Assembly: GCA_963715565.1 (NCBI GenBank)
Contig: OY970256.1
Coordinates: 1,612,001-1,676,000 of the forward strand
Source of the DNA: JACVRN01 sp963715565
GTDB lineage: Bacteria; Acidobacteriota; Blastocatellia; Pyrinomonadales; Pyrinomonadaceae
DNA: 64,000 bases
Reading direction: 5' to 3'
Shown here one piece after another: positions 24,774-35,273 of the stretch (positions are counted from its first letter, which is position 1; each line of letters starts with the position of its first letter). The notes below the pieces were generated by a model that was given only the letters and a program-made list of their open reading frames with translations, did not search any database and had not been told where the DNA came from. Both the position numbers and the translations under genes were made by a program.

Positions 24774-25541
24774 TCACGAACCTTGCAATACTTCGCTGGC
24801 GTTGATGTAGTTCCAGGACTCGATAGCGGTAAGCGCGCGATGGTCCGTCATGTCGCTGCGCAACGGCGTGACGGAAACAAAGCCCTGTTCGATGGCCTGA
24901 TAATCCGTGCCGTCTTCCCTGTTCGAGGGGAAATATTCTTCGCCGATCCAGTAATAGGGCTTGCCGCGCGGGTCTATGTGCTCGCTGATGACGGGCCGCG
25001 CGTTCTTTAACCCCTGACGTGTGACTTTCACGCCGCGAATTTCGCCCGGTGGAATGTTGATGTTAAGAAGCGTTCCCTCGGGCAGTTTGTCCTTCAGGAC
25101 TTTGCGCACGGCGGTCACGGCAAAGCGCGCCGATTCTGTGAAATTAAATTTCTCGCGCGTCACGAGGCTCAAGGCCAGACCCGGCACGCCGAGGATTGTA
25201 GCCTCAAGAGCGCCCGCGACCGTGCCCGAATAAGTAGCATCGTCGCCTAGGTTGCCGCCGTGATTAATGCCTGAGACGCAGATGTCCGGTCGCACTTCGG
25301 TCAGAATCTTGTGGAGGGCGAGTGTGACGCAATCGGTCGGCGTGCCGTCCACGGTCCAGTGGCGGTCGTCTATACGGCGTATGCGAAGCGGGCGCGCCAG
25401 CGTCAGACTGTGCGATGCGCCGCTCATCTCGGAAGCGGGCGCGACCACGTAAACGTCTCCCACCTCGCGCAGCGCCTCTTCCAGTTTGATGAGGCCGTTC
25501 GAGTGTATGCCGTCGTCGTTGGTGACGAGAATTCGCGTCAT
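24774..25541 (-). CDS. surE: 5'/3'-nucleotidase SurE
   Basis: 255 residues from the ATG that gives the invariant N-terminus RILVTNDDGI; the frame is open 17 codons further upstream but SurE proteins begin here. Metal ligands are the DD pair at 9-10, Ser in SGASHSLT and Asn in SGINHGGN. The middle contains YSGTVAGALEA and the C-terminus TDYQAIEQGFVSVTPLRSDMT, both family marks. The enzyme dephosphorylates nucleoside monophosphates with broad specificity and needs a divalent metal. It precedes pcm. Length and motifs match the family. Confidence 0.95.
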   Translation of the reverse strand: MTRILVTNDDGIHSNGLIKLEEALREVGDVYVVAPASEMSGASHSLTLARPLRIRRIDDRHWTVDGTPTDCVTLALHKILTEVRPDICVSGINHGGNLGDDATYSGTVAGALEATILGVPGLALSLVTREKFNFTESARFAVTAVRKVLKDKLPEGTLLNINIPPGEIRGVKVTRQGLKNARPVISEHIDPRGKPYYWIGEEYFPSNREDGTDYQAIEQGFVSVTPLRSDMTDHRALTAIESWNYINASEVLQGS

Positions 25542-25798
25542 CTTTTTCACGCAGGCGTCGGCGCTTTTAAGCCGCACGCTCTCCAAAGACATTGATGCGC
25601 GTCCCGGCTATTAGCTGTCTCGGAACAAGGTGCGACCGAAAACGCGAGTCCTTGCTCACTAAGGGCTGACGGCTAACCGTACGCGCAAAGATTTCTGGAA
25701 ACCGAAAACCGTATGAAGCGGAAACTGCTGGCTGGAATTATTACGAAGCGCGGACAGCTTCCCTTGGCACGCGGCCTGTTCTTCGGAAAGAGGAAAGC

Positions 25799-26005
25799 CT
25801 AGTCGCGCGGGCTGCGAGCGCGGCCCTTCTTCTTGTTATTGCGCTTGCGGGCCAGAGCAGATTTGAGCTTCGCCTTCTGCCCCGGCGGCATGAAAAAGGC
25901 ATGCTTTTTCGCGTCCTTGATAATCTCTTCGGTCATCACCTTGCGTTTGAAGCGACGCAATGCGCTCTCGATTGATTCGCCTTGATTGACTGTCACTACT
26001 GCCAT
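25799..26005 (-). CDS. rpsU: 30S ribosomal protein S21
   Basis: 68 residues from an ATG with GGAGAGG ten bases upstream; an upstream extension of 24 codons is open but not part of the family. The sequence VTVNQGESIESALRRFKRKV is the bS21 core, followed by a very basic C-terminus (KLKSALARKRNNKKKGRAR). S21 sits at the 30S platform near the anti-Shine-Dalgarno end of 16S rRNA and affects initiation. It stands alone between surE and a radical SAM gene. Confidence 0.95.
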   Translation of the reverse strand: MAVVTVNQGESIESALRRFKRKVMTEEIIKDAKKHAFFMPPGQKAKLKSALARKRNNKKKGRARSPRD

Positions 26006-26117
26006 TAGCTGGAAAACCTCTCCATTCTCACAAGTTAAGATGCTGATTTTCAGAGGCTCGGGGGGCCTTTGAATCACCTATTAAACACGCCGCAGCACAC
26101 ACTGGTCAAGTGCACAC

Positions 26118-26162
26118 GGAAGAACCCCGCGAATACCTTCTTACAATTCGCGGGGTTCTTCC
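26118..26162 (-). terminator. Perfect 16-bp hairpin downstream of the radical SAM gene
   Basis: GGAAGAACCCCGCGAA and its exact complement around a 13-base loop. It sits 28 bases after the radical SAM stop and before rpsU. No strong T-run follows, so it may be a processing or attenuation structure. Confidence 0.65.
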
Positions 26163-26190
26163 GAGTTCACCGCTTTCTTTTCAAATCTAC

Positions 26191-28227
<2,037 letters not shown>

Positions 28228-28823
28228 TATTTTTCCTTCTCTACGTTATGAATTATTGCCGTTAGCCAAGGGCTTGGAGCAAAAGGCGTGAGATTACACT
28301 GATTTAAGCTGTAACGCAAATCGCCGGAAGCATTGGGCCGATGAGTCTCTTTTTAAGATTTAACGCACGCTCGGCGCTTCAAGCATCCCTTTTCCTGTGA
28401 ACCTTGCCCGCTAATTGCTGTAAGCAAATCGGCAACTTTCAAAGAGCAACAGGCGTGCCGCCATCACGCTCTACCTGATAAACCACCTTCCTTTCAGCAC
28501 TTACAGGGAATCCGAGGCTCTTTCTTCTATCCTTTGAAAGCTCGCCCGTTTGTATCGTATGAACCCAAATGAGCCTTCGGGCGTGGCTGCGTGGCATATT
28601 GACACCAGCGAGGCACCCATCAACCGGGAAGACGGCTATTTTGACACCGGGGGCGATAAATTCTCCTAAAAAGCTCGTTTTCTGGCTTCTGTGGCGGCTG
28701 ATGATGGCGGCTTGGAGTCTTTCGAGTGCGCCTTCTCAACTAAAAAGATTGACTACTTGCCGGAATTGGCATAAGAAGCTTTCTGCTCTACACATCCCCT
28801 TTGAGAATCGAGTTTGAAATCAA
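28228..28823. other. Long intergenic region without a supported gene
   Basis: 596 bases between divergently transcribed genes. Only short frames with no recognisable content are present (one of 82 codons at 28569). TTGACA occurs twice (28598 and 28640) but without a convincing -10 at the right distance. It should hold the promoters for the radical SAM gene and the small exported protein. Confidence 0.5.
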
Positions 28824-29258
28824 ATGAGAATTGTCTTCGCAGTCGCGGCGCTGGCGCTCATGGCGTCCCTCTGTAATATGTGCAAGCTGACCGGGACCAA
28901 TACCAATAAAGAAACGAACACCAATATGGCGACGCCCACGCCTGCGGCCACGCCGAAGCCCACTCTCAAAGACGCCTTCCCGCAAAAGGTCGGCGAGTAC
29001 ACCCTGTCGAACACTTATCCCAAGAGTGAGTTGAAGGGCGACGACACGCTGCTGCCGGGCGCGCAGGACGTGATGGGAGCGATTTATAAGAACGCCGCCG
29101 CCAAGAAGGTGCAGGTGATGGGTGGGAAATACGCTTCGGCGGCTGACGCAGAGACGGCAATGAAAAAGCGCGTGCCCTCGTCACAGTATAAGGCGCGCTG
29201 GACCAAAGGCGACCTGCTCTTTGTCGCCAGCGATGCTTCCTTCAAGGATCAGTTCTGA
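28824..29258 (+). CDS. Small exported protein with Thr/Asn-Pro linker
   Basis: 144 residues. The signal peptide MRIVFAVAALALMASLC ends in a cysteine, but Leu before it is not a normal lipobox residue, so lipidation is uncertain; a second Cys follows at CNMCK. A linker of Thr, Asn, Pro and Ala (residues about 24-48) leads to a small domain, VGEYTLSNTYPKSE...MGGKYASAADAETAMKKR...WTKGDLLFVASD. The tail layout (short strands then a helix) recalls the lipoprotein at 478. I recognise no family. It is followed 45 bases later by a carboxypeptidase-like gene. Confidence 0.55.
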   Translation: MRIVFAVAALALMASLCNMCKLTGTNTNKETNTNMATPTPAATPKPTLKDAFPQKVGEYTLSNTYPKSELKGDDTLLPGAQDVMGAIYKNAAAKKVQVMGGKYASAADAETAMKKRVPSSQYKARWTKGDLLFVASDASFKDQF

Positions 29259-29303
29259 GGCAGCACGGTTCCGAGCGCTCTATAAAATCCTTTGAGGCTT
29301 CGG

Positions 29304-30173
29304 GTGAAAAAGGCTGTGCGAGAGAAAAGACTGCTCGTCGTGGCCCTCTGGTTTCTCTTGACGTGTACGGGCGCGCAAAGCTCAGCACGCAGCCGGACGA
29401 CTGCTACGGCCCCTGTTGAGGTCGTAGCAGTCGTCACGCAAGCCTTGCCCTCGCCCACACCTCTTCCGCCGCCACAGGAGGAGAAGAAAAAAGCTCCGCC
29501 GCCCGCGCGCTACATACAGGTGGGCAAGAGTGTGCGTGGCAATTCCATCACGGCTACTATTTTCGGCGAGGGGAAACGGCGCGTCCTCCTCGTGGCGGGC
29601 GTTCACGGCAACGAGCAGGATACTTCCATCGTCGCCAAAGCCTTCATAGGCTCGCTCGGGCAGGAATCAGGTCCGCCGGAGTTAACCATCATGGTCATTC
29701 CTGACCTCAACCCGGACGGACTTTTCAGTAACACACGGGTCAACGCCAGGGGCGTAGACATCAATCGCAACTTTCCTTCCCTCTCGTGGCGCAACGACTA
29801 CCCGGACGCGGTTCGCTTTCCGGGCTTCGAGCCCGCCTCCGAGCCGGAGACGCGCGCTTTCATCAACATGATGTGGCGTTACCCGCCCGACTTTATTATC
29901 ACGCTCCACGCCGCCATGGGATGTGTCAACTGGGACGGGCCTGCTGAAGCGCTGGCGCGTGTGATTGCTCCCATCAACGGCTACCCGCTCTGCCCCTATC
30001 TTGGATACGAGACGCCGGGCTCGCTTGGCGCTTACATGGGCGTTGACCGCAAAGTCCCGGTCGTGACGATAGAGCTACGCAAGACTAGGGCAAGCGAGCT
30101 GGTCAAAGAAAATTTGCCGGCCCTGCGTGCCGTGCTTCTACACATAGCTGCCATCAAAGAGACCAACAGATAG
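29304..30173 (+). CDS. M14-family zinc carboxypeptidase-like exported enzyme
   Basis: 289 residues from a GTG with GAGG six bases upstream (a TTG at 29292 is possible). The signal peptide (RLLVVALWFLLTCTGAQ) is followed by a Pro-rich linker. The catalytic domain has AGVHGNEQDTS (the HxxE zinc pair), IPDLNPDGLFSNTRVNARGVD and INRNFP (substrate-binding Arg and Asn), ITLHA (third zinc His) and VTIELRK (general-base Glu). All M14 catalytic positions are filled. The length fits the short MpaA-type subfamily that trims murein peptides, so periplasmic peptidoglycan turnover is likely but not proven. The linker DNA contains a 13-bp perfect stem (29396-29435). Confidence 0.82.
   Translation: MKKAVREKRLLVVALWFLLTCTGAQSSARSRTTATAPVEVVAVVTQALPSPTPLPPPQEEKKKAPPPARYIQVGKSVRGNSITATIFGEGKRRVLLVAGVHGNEQDTSIVAKAFIGSLGQESGPPELTIMVIPDLNPDGLFSNTRVNARGVDINRNFPSLSWRNDYPDAVRFPGFEPASEPETRAFINMMWRYPPDFIITLHAAMGCVNWDGPAEALARVIAPINGYPLCPYLGYETPGSLGAYMGVDRKVPVVTIELRKTRASELVKENLPALRAVLLHIAAIKETNR
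29396..29435. repeat. Perfect 13-bp inverted repeat inside a coding region
   Basis: GACGACTGCTACG and its exact complement separated by 14 bases, in the linker codons of the M14 gene. Confidence 0.6.
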
Positions 30174-30345
30174 AGACCCGTCCCCGCGCGGAGTTCCTAC
30201 TCCCAATTAGTCGTTTGGGCCAGTGAATTTTTGTTGACAGGGGTGAGGAAGAGGAGTATCTAACAACCCGTTGATGTTTTCACGTTAAGCAAGAGCCTCA
30301 TTCCTCAAGAATCTTGCTCATGCTTAAACTCAGGAGAATTCCATA

Positions 30346-31146
30346 ATGAAGGAACGTAAATTTCTACTTTTAGCTGTACTTGCTGCGACTATCATCATCG
30401 CGGGGGTCGTATTGCGTGCGCAGGACAAAAACGACACTTCGCGTCCCGGCACAGAAAAAGTGAAAGAACGCTTAAGTAAGTGGCCTGTCGTTGATTATGA
30501 CTCTCCAGAACTTTCCGAGCCGGAGAAAAGGGCCAAACGGCGCGAGAAGAACAAAGCATTCAATTCCCCGAATCGAATGAAGTTTGACCCGGCTTCGCCC
30601 CTTGACCGGGGAGCCCTGAATAATGATTGGGAATTTGGACTGGCATCTACTCTACCGGCGATGCAGAGTGTGGCAATTATTATTGGCGAGGTCACGGAGG
30701 CGCAAGCTTATTTATCCGAAGACAAAACAAATATCTATTCTGAATTTACAGTTCGGGTAGAGGAAGTGCTTAAAAACGATGGTGCGGGTTCGATAAACGC
30801 AGGAGAGTTAGTCGTCACAGAGCGACAGGGCGGTCGCGTGCGCTTCCCCGCAGGTCGTATTGAGAATAGCCGTGTGGCAGGCCAGAACCCGCCGGAAGCT
30901 GGACTCCGTTACGTATTCTTCCTCGGATTTAATCCATATGACGCTGGTACGAAGAGCTTGACAGGACCACGCGGCAATATGAGCCGACACATCCTGACAG
31001 CTTATGAAATACGAGAAAACCGAATTTATCCGCTAGATTTTGCAACAGGGAAAGACTTCCGGGAACATCAAGGCAAAGACGCGGCAAGCTTCCTGGATGC
31101 AATAAGACGCTCACTCTCCATTCCCTCACAATCATCCCCGGAATAG
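30346..31146 (+). CDS. Exported protein of unknown function
   Basis: 266 residues. Signal peptide KFLLLAVLAATIIIAGVVLRAQ, then a charged region rich in Lys, Glu and Arg (residues 26-75), then a folded part with SVAIIIGEVTEAQAYLSEDKTNIYSEFTVRVEEVLKN (in two motifs), ELVVTERQGGRVRFP, LRYVFFLGFN and a C-terminal helix. The strand pattern suggests a beta-rich domain. I recognise no family. It ends nine bases before a metalloprotease-like gene in the same direction; both are less GC-rich than neighbours and probably arrived together. It may be a partner, inhibitor or substrate of that protein. Confidence 0.55.
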   Translation: MKERKFLLLAVLAATIIIAGVVLRAQDKNDTSRPGTEKVKERLSKWPVVDYDSPELSEPEKRAKRREKNKAFNSPNRMKFDPASPLDRGALNNDWEFGLASTLPAMQSVAIIIGEVTEAQAYLSEDKTNIYSEFTVRVEEVLKNDGAGSINAGELVVTERQGGRVRFPAGRIENSRVAGQNPPEAGLRYVFFLGFNPYDAGTKSLTGPRGNMSRHILTAYEIRENRIYPLDFATGKDFREHQGKDAASFLDAIRRSLSIPSQSSPE

Positions 31147-31155
31147 GAGGAGACA

Positions 31156-31833
31156 ATGAGAAACAATCGCCTCACGTTGCTCATTCAATCTTCCATTCTC
31201 GCCGTCATATTATTAGTTTTTGCCATCCTCCTCCCATCTCATCAAGCGAAAGTAGTAGCTCAAATTGGTTGCGGAGGTCCGCCACTATATAGTGAAGTTG
31301 ACGTTTACGATCCATACTGGCCTACGGGGGCTTCTGTAAAGGTTTATTTCAAACAAGGACATTTCAATTCCACTCAGCGAAATATAATGAAGGAGGCGTT
31401 TGAGGCGTGGGAATCACATAGATTTGTAAACTGCTCCCTTGTGACTTTCAACGACTCTGCATATATAGAATTAGCCGAACAGCCTTCAACCGCAAATGTT
31501 GGTTCTTATGTCTGGATCACAACGCAAGAGTTCGGCTCTGCTGTAGAAGTAACCCGTCATCCTACTACTGGAATAATTTTAGCGACAATGGTAATTGGTC
31601 AGAATAACATCAGCGATGGGACACTACTTGCGACTACTAAACATGAGATTGGTCATACATATTATCTTGGCAATTGTGGTAGTGCGTGTCCTTTGCGTAG
31701 TTCAATAATGGACGTCGCTGAATACGACGAAACCGAAGCGGGCAAGAAGGCCCATTACATGCTCCGCTGGATTAACAAGAAGGGCGAGACCGGCCCCTGG
31801 AGCCAGACCGTCAGCGCCACCATCACAGGATAA
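31156..31833 (+). CDS. Exported metzincin-like zinc protease, atypical third ligand
   Basis: 225 residues. Signal peptide SSILAVILLVFAILLPSHQ. Matrixin-like features: KVYFKQGHFNSTQRNIMKEAFEAWES (two motifs) near residue 65, an extended middle, and the zinc helix HEIGHTYYLGN, followed by a Met-turn-like SSIMDVAE. In standard metzincins the motif is HExxHxxGxxH/D; here the Gly and the final His are replaced by Tyr and Asn, so the metal site is altered or the enzyme is weak. GGAGGAGA lies before the start. The gene forms an operon with the preceding exported protein. The stop abuts heptamer hairpin H4. Confidence 0.7.
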   Translation: MRNNRLTLLIQSSILAVILLVFAILLPSHQAKVVAQIGCGGPPLYSEVDVYDPYWPTGASVKVYFKQGHFNSTQRNIMKEAFEAWESHRFVNCSLVTFNDSAYIELAEQPSTANVGSYVWITTQEFGSAVEVTRHPTTGIILATMVIGQNNISDGTLLATTKHEIGHTYYLGNCGSACPLRSSIMDVAEYDETEAGKKAHYMLRWINKKGETGPWSQTVSATITG

Positions 31834-31930
31834 AAAGAGATGCAAAGTGCAAAGTGCAAAATGCAAAAGTAAAGAGGGATTTTCTTTTCATTCATCACTT
31901 TGCACTTTGCACTTTGCATTCTTCTTTCAT
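31831..31930. repeat. Heptamer-periodic hairpin H4 (TGCAAAG word)
   Basis: Left arm TGCAAAGTGCAAAGTGCAAA (31841) and right arm CACTTTGCACTTTGCACTTT (31896), same word as H1 and H2. The left end is the TAA of the upstream gene. Confidence 0.85.
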
Positions 31931-32007
31931 CCCTCATCCCTTCTTCGCTTGCCTTAGCTTGCCGAATCTCCATATTATTGTCTTGCGTCCGGGCTTCTCT
32001 TTCTGTT

Positions 32008-32040
32008 AATTCTGCATTTTGCACTTTGACTTTTGCACTG
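32008..32040. repeat. Extra single arm of the TGCAAAR family
   Basis: TCTGCATTTTGCACTTTGAC and following TTTTGCA repeat the H1/H2/H4 word without a second local arm, just before the PilR-like start. Confidence 0.65.
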
Positions 32041-32047
32041 TTTTATT

Positions 32048-33460
32048 ATGGCTGAGCTTTTGATCGTAGACGACGAGCAGGGCATACGACAGCTCTTGAC
32101 GATTGTCTTTGAGCGCGAGGGTCATCGTGTGCGCGTGGCCGAAAACGGGGCCAGGGCGATGGTGCTGCTCAAGCAGGAGCCCGCAGACCTCATCGTCTCG
32201 GACGTCAAGATGCCGGACATGGGCGGCATAGAACTACTGCGTGCGGCGCGCACGCTCCTGCCGGACGTGGCCGTTATCATGATGACCGCCTTCGCCACAG
32301 TGGACACAGCACGCGAAGCCTTCAAGCTCGGCGCGGACGACTTTATTCAAAAGCCCTTCGACGTTGACGAGCTGAAGCTGATTGTCAACAAGGCGCTCGA
32401 AAAGCTGGACCTCGTCAAAGAGAACCGCGCCTTTCGTCGCGCGCAGCGCGAGCGCGGAAGCCTCGGCAACATCATAGGCCGCTCGGACCGCATGCAGGCC
32501 GTTTACCAGATGATTGAAACCGTCGCCGCCGTCCAATCGACCGTCCTCGTCTACGGCGAATCCGGCACGGGTAAAGAACTGGTCGCGCGCGCCATACACG
32601 ACCTCTCCCCGCGCGCCGAAAAACCTTTCGTCTCGATTAACTGCGGAGCCTTTACCGAAACGCTTCTTGAATCGGAACTCTTCGGCTACGTCAAAGGCGC
32701 ATTCACGGGCGCGAACACTAACCGCAAGGGCTTGTTTGAAGCGGCGCAGAAGGGCACGATTTTTCTTGACGAGATAGGCGAGATGTCGCCTGCCATGCAG
32801 GTCAAGCTCCTGCGCGTCTTACAGGAGCGAAAGGTGCGGCCCGTCGGCGCGCACGAAGAGTTGGAGATAGACACGCGCGTCATCGCCGCCACCAACCGCG
32901 ACCTCGCGCAGATGGTCAAGGACTCCACGTTTCGCGAAGACCTCTTCTATCGCATCTCTGTGATTCCGATCGAGCTGCCGCCCCTGCGCGAACGTAGCGA
33001 AGACATCCCCGAGCTGGTCGAGCACTTCGTCAAAAAATTCTGCGAGCAATCGAGCCGCTCTCTTTCCATCAGCCCGAAGGCCACGAGCCTGCTCGAAGCT
33101 TATTCATGGCCCGGCAACGTGCGCGAGCTTGAGCACACGATTGAGCGCGCCGTGGCGCTCGAAAGCACAAACGAGATTCAGCCAGACCGTCTGCCCTCAC
33201 AAATCACCAACTACAACCCTGCGCGCGTTGCTTCGGCGCTGGACCTACCCGAAGAGGGCGTGAACATGACGGCCTTTCTGGACCAGTTGGAGAAGACCTA
33301 CATCATGGAAGCCCTGCAACGCACAGGTGGTAATCAAACGCGCGCCGCAGAACTACTGCATCTCTCCGTGCGCTCGCTGCGTCACCTTCTGGACAAGCAC
33401 GGGATACGCAGCCTGACCGCACAGATGCGCGACTCTGCCGCACGCGGCGTGGGCGAATAG
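32048..33460 (+). CDS. Sigma-54-dependent response regulator, PilR-like
   Basis: 470 residues. Receiver domain at 1-115 (LLIVDDEQGIR, phospho-acceptor in LIVSDVKMPDMGG, Lys in FIQKPFD); AAA+ domain with Walker A YGESGTGKEL, the sigma-54 contact GAFTGA, Walker B IFLDEIGEM and the arginine-finger FREDLFYRISVIP; C-terminal Fis-type helix-turn-helix (LQRTGGNQTRAAELLHLSVRSLRHLL). All parts for sigma-54 activation are intact. It lies 540 bases upstream of two type IV pilins, each with a GGCACA-N4-TTGTT box, so it is the probable activator of pilin transcription. Its sensor kinase is not adjacent. Followed by a family A repeat. Confidence 0.9.
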   Translation: MAELLIVDDEQGIRQLLTIVFEREGHRVRVAENGARAMVLLKQEPADLIVSDVKMPDMGGIELLRAARTLLPDVAVIMMTAFATVDTAREAFKLGADDFIQKPFDVDELKLIVNKALEKLDLVKENRAFRRAQRERGSLGNIIGRSDRMQAVYQMIETVAAVQSTVLVYGESGTGKELVARAIHDLSPRAEKPFVSINCGAFTETLLESELFGYVKGAFTGANTNRKGLFEAAQKGTIFLDEIGEMSPAMQVKLLRVLQERKVRPVGAHEELEIDTRVIAATNRDLAQMVKDSTFREDLFYRISVIPIELPPLRERSEDIPELVEHFVKKFCEQSSRSLSISPKATSLLEAYSWPGNVRELEHTIERAVALESTNEIQPDRLPSQITNYNPARVASALDLPEEGVNMTAFLDQLEKTYIMEALQRTGGNQTRAAELLHLSVRSLRHLLDKHGIRSLTAQMRDSAARGVGE

Positions 33461-33466
33461 CCTCAA

Positions 33467-33673
33467 AGAAGCAGTGTTCAAAGTCCCTGCATTCGTCTTA
33501 GCTCCGTAGGAGCGGGGATGTTTATAGTTTAATGAGAGCAATCAAGAATCAAGCTCCGTAGGAGCGTCATGTCATGAATGCGGGAACATGACGCTCCTAC
33601 GGAGCTTGATTTGTGTTGCCGCCTGCGAGCTATAAACATCCACGTCCCTACGGGACTTTAGAACATTGCTTCT
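33467..33673. repeat. 207-bp palindromic element, family A copy 2
   Basis: Terminal arms AGAAGCAGTGTTCAAAGTCC and complement (one unpaired base, two mismatches), four CTCCGTAGGAG/TCCCTACGGGA palindromes and the ATGTTTATAG / CTATAAACAT pair, as in the copy at 14296. It begins six bases after the regulator's stop. Confidence 0.85.
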
Positions 33674-33852
33674 AACAATCCTTCACGGCTTCTAACAATC
33701 CGTCGTTGACGGTTTGCGTCACACGGCGGCTGCCGGATTTTGTCAGCCAGCCGGTTTCCGGCTCCTTCCCCGGCAGCAACGAATTCTGCTTTCCGCCCCT
33801 AATTGCTCGGTTTTCCGCCTCTTTTCCCTGTTCCCGCCATCATTCAGCCTTG

Positions 33853-33868
33853 CGGCACACCGTTTGTT
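33853..33868 (+). promoter_or_regulatory. Sigma-54-like -24/-12 box upstream of pilin 1
   Basis: CGGCACACCGTTTGTT. GG and GT are separated by 10 bases as in sigma-54 promoters (GG-N10-GC); only the final C differs. A box of the same form lies upstream of the second pilin. The rest of the 33674-33999 region shows no gene. Confidence 0.45.
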
Positions 33869-33999
33869 ATTGGACATCCCGACTTGCAATCGCGCACGCG
33901 AGCGCGGCACGAGAGCCTGAGACCGAGAAGCGCCCGTCGCGACCGATTTTGATTACTCTCTAACCCCTTGACCATATTTTGAAGGAGCACAAAGAACCA

Positions 34000-34467
34000 A
34001 TGCAGAACAAACGCCAAGAGGGCTTCTCCCTGATCGAGCTTTTGATCGTCGTCGCGATTATCGGCATCATCGCCGCCATCGCTATCCCTAACCTTCTCGC
34101 CTCGCGCCGCGCCGCCAACGAAGCTTCCGCTATCTCCAGCGTCCGCACCATCGGCAGCTCGCAGGCCACCTACTCTTCGACCGCCGTCGGCGGTGGATAC
34201 ACGAACCTGGCCGGACTGTTGTCCAACGGCCTGATTGACTCGGCGCTCGGTGCCGCCAAGACGACTGCCAAGAGCGGTTACCTGTTTGATACCAACCAGG
34301 GCTCAGGCACTCCGGCTGTAACCTACATCACCGGCTCATGCCCGTCTGCCTCTTCGAGCGGTACGCGCTTCTTTACCTCTGACGAAGCCGGTATCATTTA
34401 CGAGACGAAGACCGGTACGGCTGGTACGCTTCCGACCGCCACCGCCGGCTCGGCCATCGGCAACTAA
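34000..34467 (+). CDS. Type IV pilin, PilA-like
   Basis: 155 residues. The class III signal is textbook: a short basic leader QNKRQEG, cleavage before F, then FSLIELLIVVAIIGIIAAIA with Glu at +5, and IPNLLASRRAANEASAIS. The mature C-terminal part is small (about 110 residues), Ser/Thr/Gly-rich, with TTAKSGYLFDTNQGSG and a single Cys in GSCPSAS. AAGGAG lies 13 bases before the ATG. These pilins build retractile fibres for twitching, adhesion or DNA uptake. A close paralog follows; both probably respond to the PilR-like regulator. A strong terminator separates them. Confidence 0.92.
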   Translation: MQNKRQEGFSLIELLIVVAIIGIIAAIAIPNLLASRRAANEASAISSVRTIGSSQATYSSTAVGGGYTNLAGLLSNGLIDSALGAAKTTAKSGYLFDTNQGSGTPAVTYITGSCPSASSSGTRFFTSDEAGIIYETKTGTAGTLPTATAGSAIGN

Positions 34468-34490
34468 GCTACTCAACACTTCAACTCTTT

Positions 34491-34536
34491 AGCGGGGGCG
34501 GGGCCAAAGAACAGCCTGCGCCCCCGCTTACTTTTT
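34491..34536 (+). terminator. Intrinsic terminator of pilin 1
   Basis: AGCGGGGGCG / CGCCCCCGCT perfect 10-bp stem followed by TTACTTTTT. Confidence 0.88.
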
Positions 34537-34596
34537 GCCTGTTTTCCGGCGCTGCGGTCGCGCCCACTTTTCAATCATCGTCAGCGATGAGTCGCG

Positions 34597-34612
34597 CGGC
34601 ACAGCTTTTGTT
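34597..34612 (+). promoter_or_regulatory. Sigma-54-like -24/-12 box upstream of pilin 2
   Basis: CGGCACAGCTTTTGTT. It matches the box upstream of pilin 1 in all positions except three in the spacer, with the same GG-N10-GT spacing. Confidence 0.45.
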
Positions 34613-34742
34613 AAAGAAGGATGATGAGAGCCTCGCTCAGATTGATTATCTTTCAGGCGAGTAGTCACGGCCAACGTCGAATGTCATCTTCCACGACTCG
34701 TGTTCTCTTACTCCGCTTGACTTCGGAGGAGCGCTAATTACG

Positions 34743-35210
34743 ATGCGGTACACAGAACAACAGAACGGCTTCTCGCTCATTGAGCTGCTGATTGTCGTCG
34801 CCATTATTGGCATTCTTGCAGCCATCGCCATCCCTAACCTGATGGCTTCACGCCGCGCCGCCAACGAGGCGTCGGCCATCTCCGGTGTCCGCACCTTGAC
34901 CAGCGCCGAAGCCACCTTTAGACACACGAGCGGCAGCGGCTCCATTTACGCAGACATGTCCGAACTGCTTTCGGGAGACATGATTGATCACGTGCTGGCT
35001 AATGCCACCGTGTCGGCGAAGGCGAAGAACGGCTACATTTTCGGCGTCACTCTTCCGGCGGACAAGTCTTCATTTGTTATCGGGTCTGCTGCTATCAGCA
35101 CCAGCATGGGGAGCCGTAGATTTTCATCAGATACCCCGAGCGTCATTTACTACGACACGAATGACGTCACGACAATGCCTACGACCATAAGCGGGAGCGC
35201 TCTGCTTTAA
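34743..35210 (+). CDS. Type IV pilin, second paralog
   Basis: 155 residues. Leader RYTEQQNG, cleavage before FSLIELLIVVAIIGILAAIA with Glu at +5, then IPNLMASRRAANEASAIS, nearly identical to the first pilin. The C-terminal half has diverged (SIYADMSELLSGDMID, NGYIFGVTLPADKSSF, RRFSSDTPSVIYYD), with no cysteine. GGAGGAG is 11 bases upstream. A paralog pair with a conserved stalk and divergent head suggests a minor or variant pilin, or a switch in surface properties. It is followed by an O-antigen-ligase-type gene that could modify it. Confidence 0.9.
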   Translation: MRYTEQQNGFSLIELLIVVAIIGILAAIAIPNLMASRRAANEASAISGVRTLTSAEATFRHTSGSGSIYADMSELLSGDMIDHVLANATVSAKAKNGYIFGVTLPADKSSFVIGSAAISTSMGSRRFSSDTPSVIYYDTNDVTTMPTTISGSALL

Positions 35211-35273
35211 TAACTGAGAAGTCTTTCAAGCCTCTTTCGTAAAACTCCGTCTCACAGTTTTTCAGATTCGTTA

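Noticed and set aside
28569..28817. 82-codon frame in the 28.2-28.8 kb gap
   Set aside because: No ribosome binding site, no recognisable content, and composition like non-coding DNA.
33871..33890. TGGACAT...TTGCA as a sigma-54 box
   Set aside because: GG and GC are 12 bases apart instead of 10. The box at 33853 fits better.
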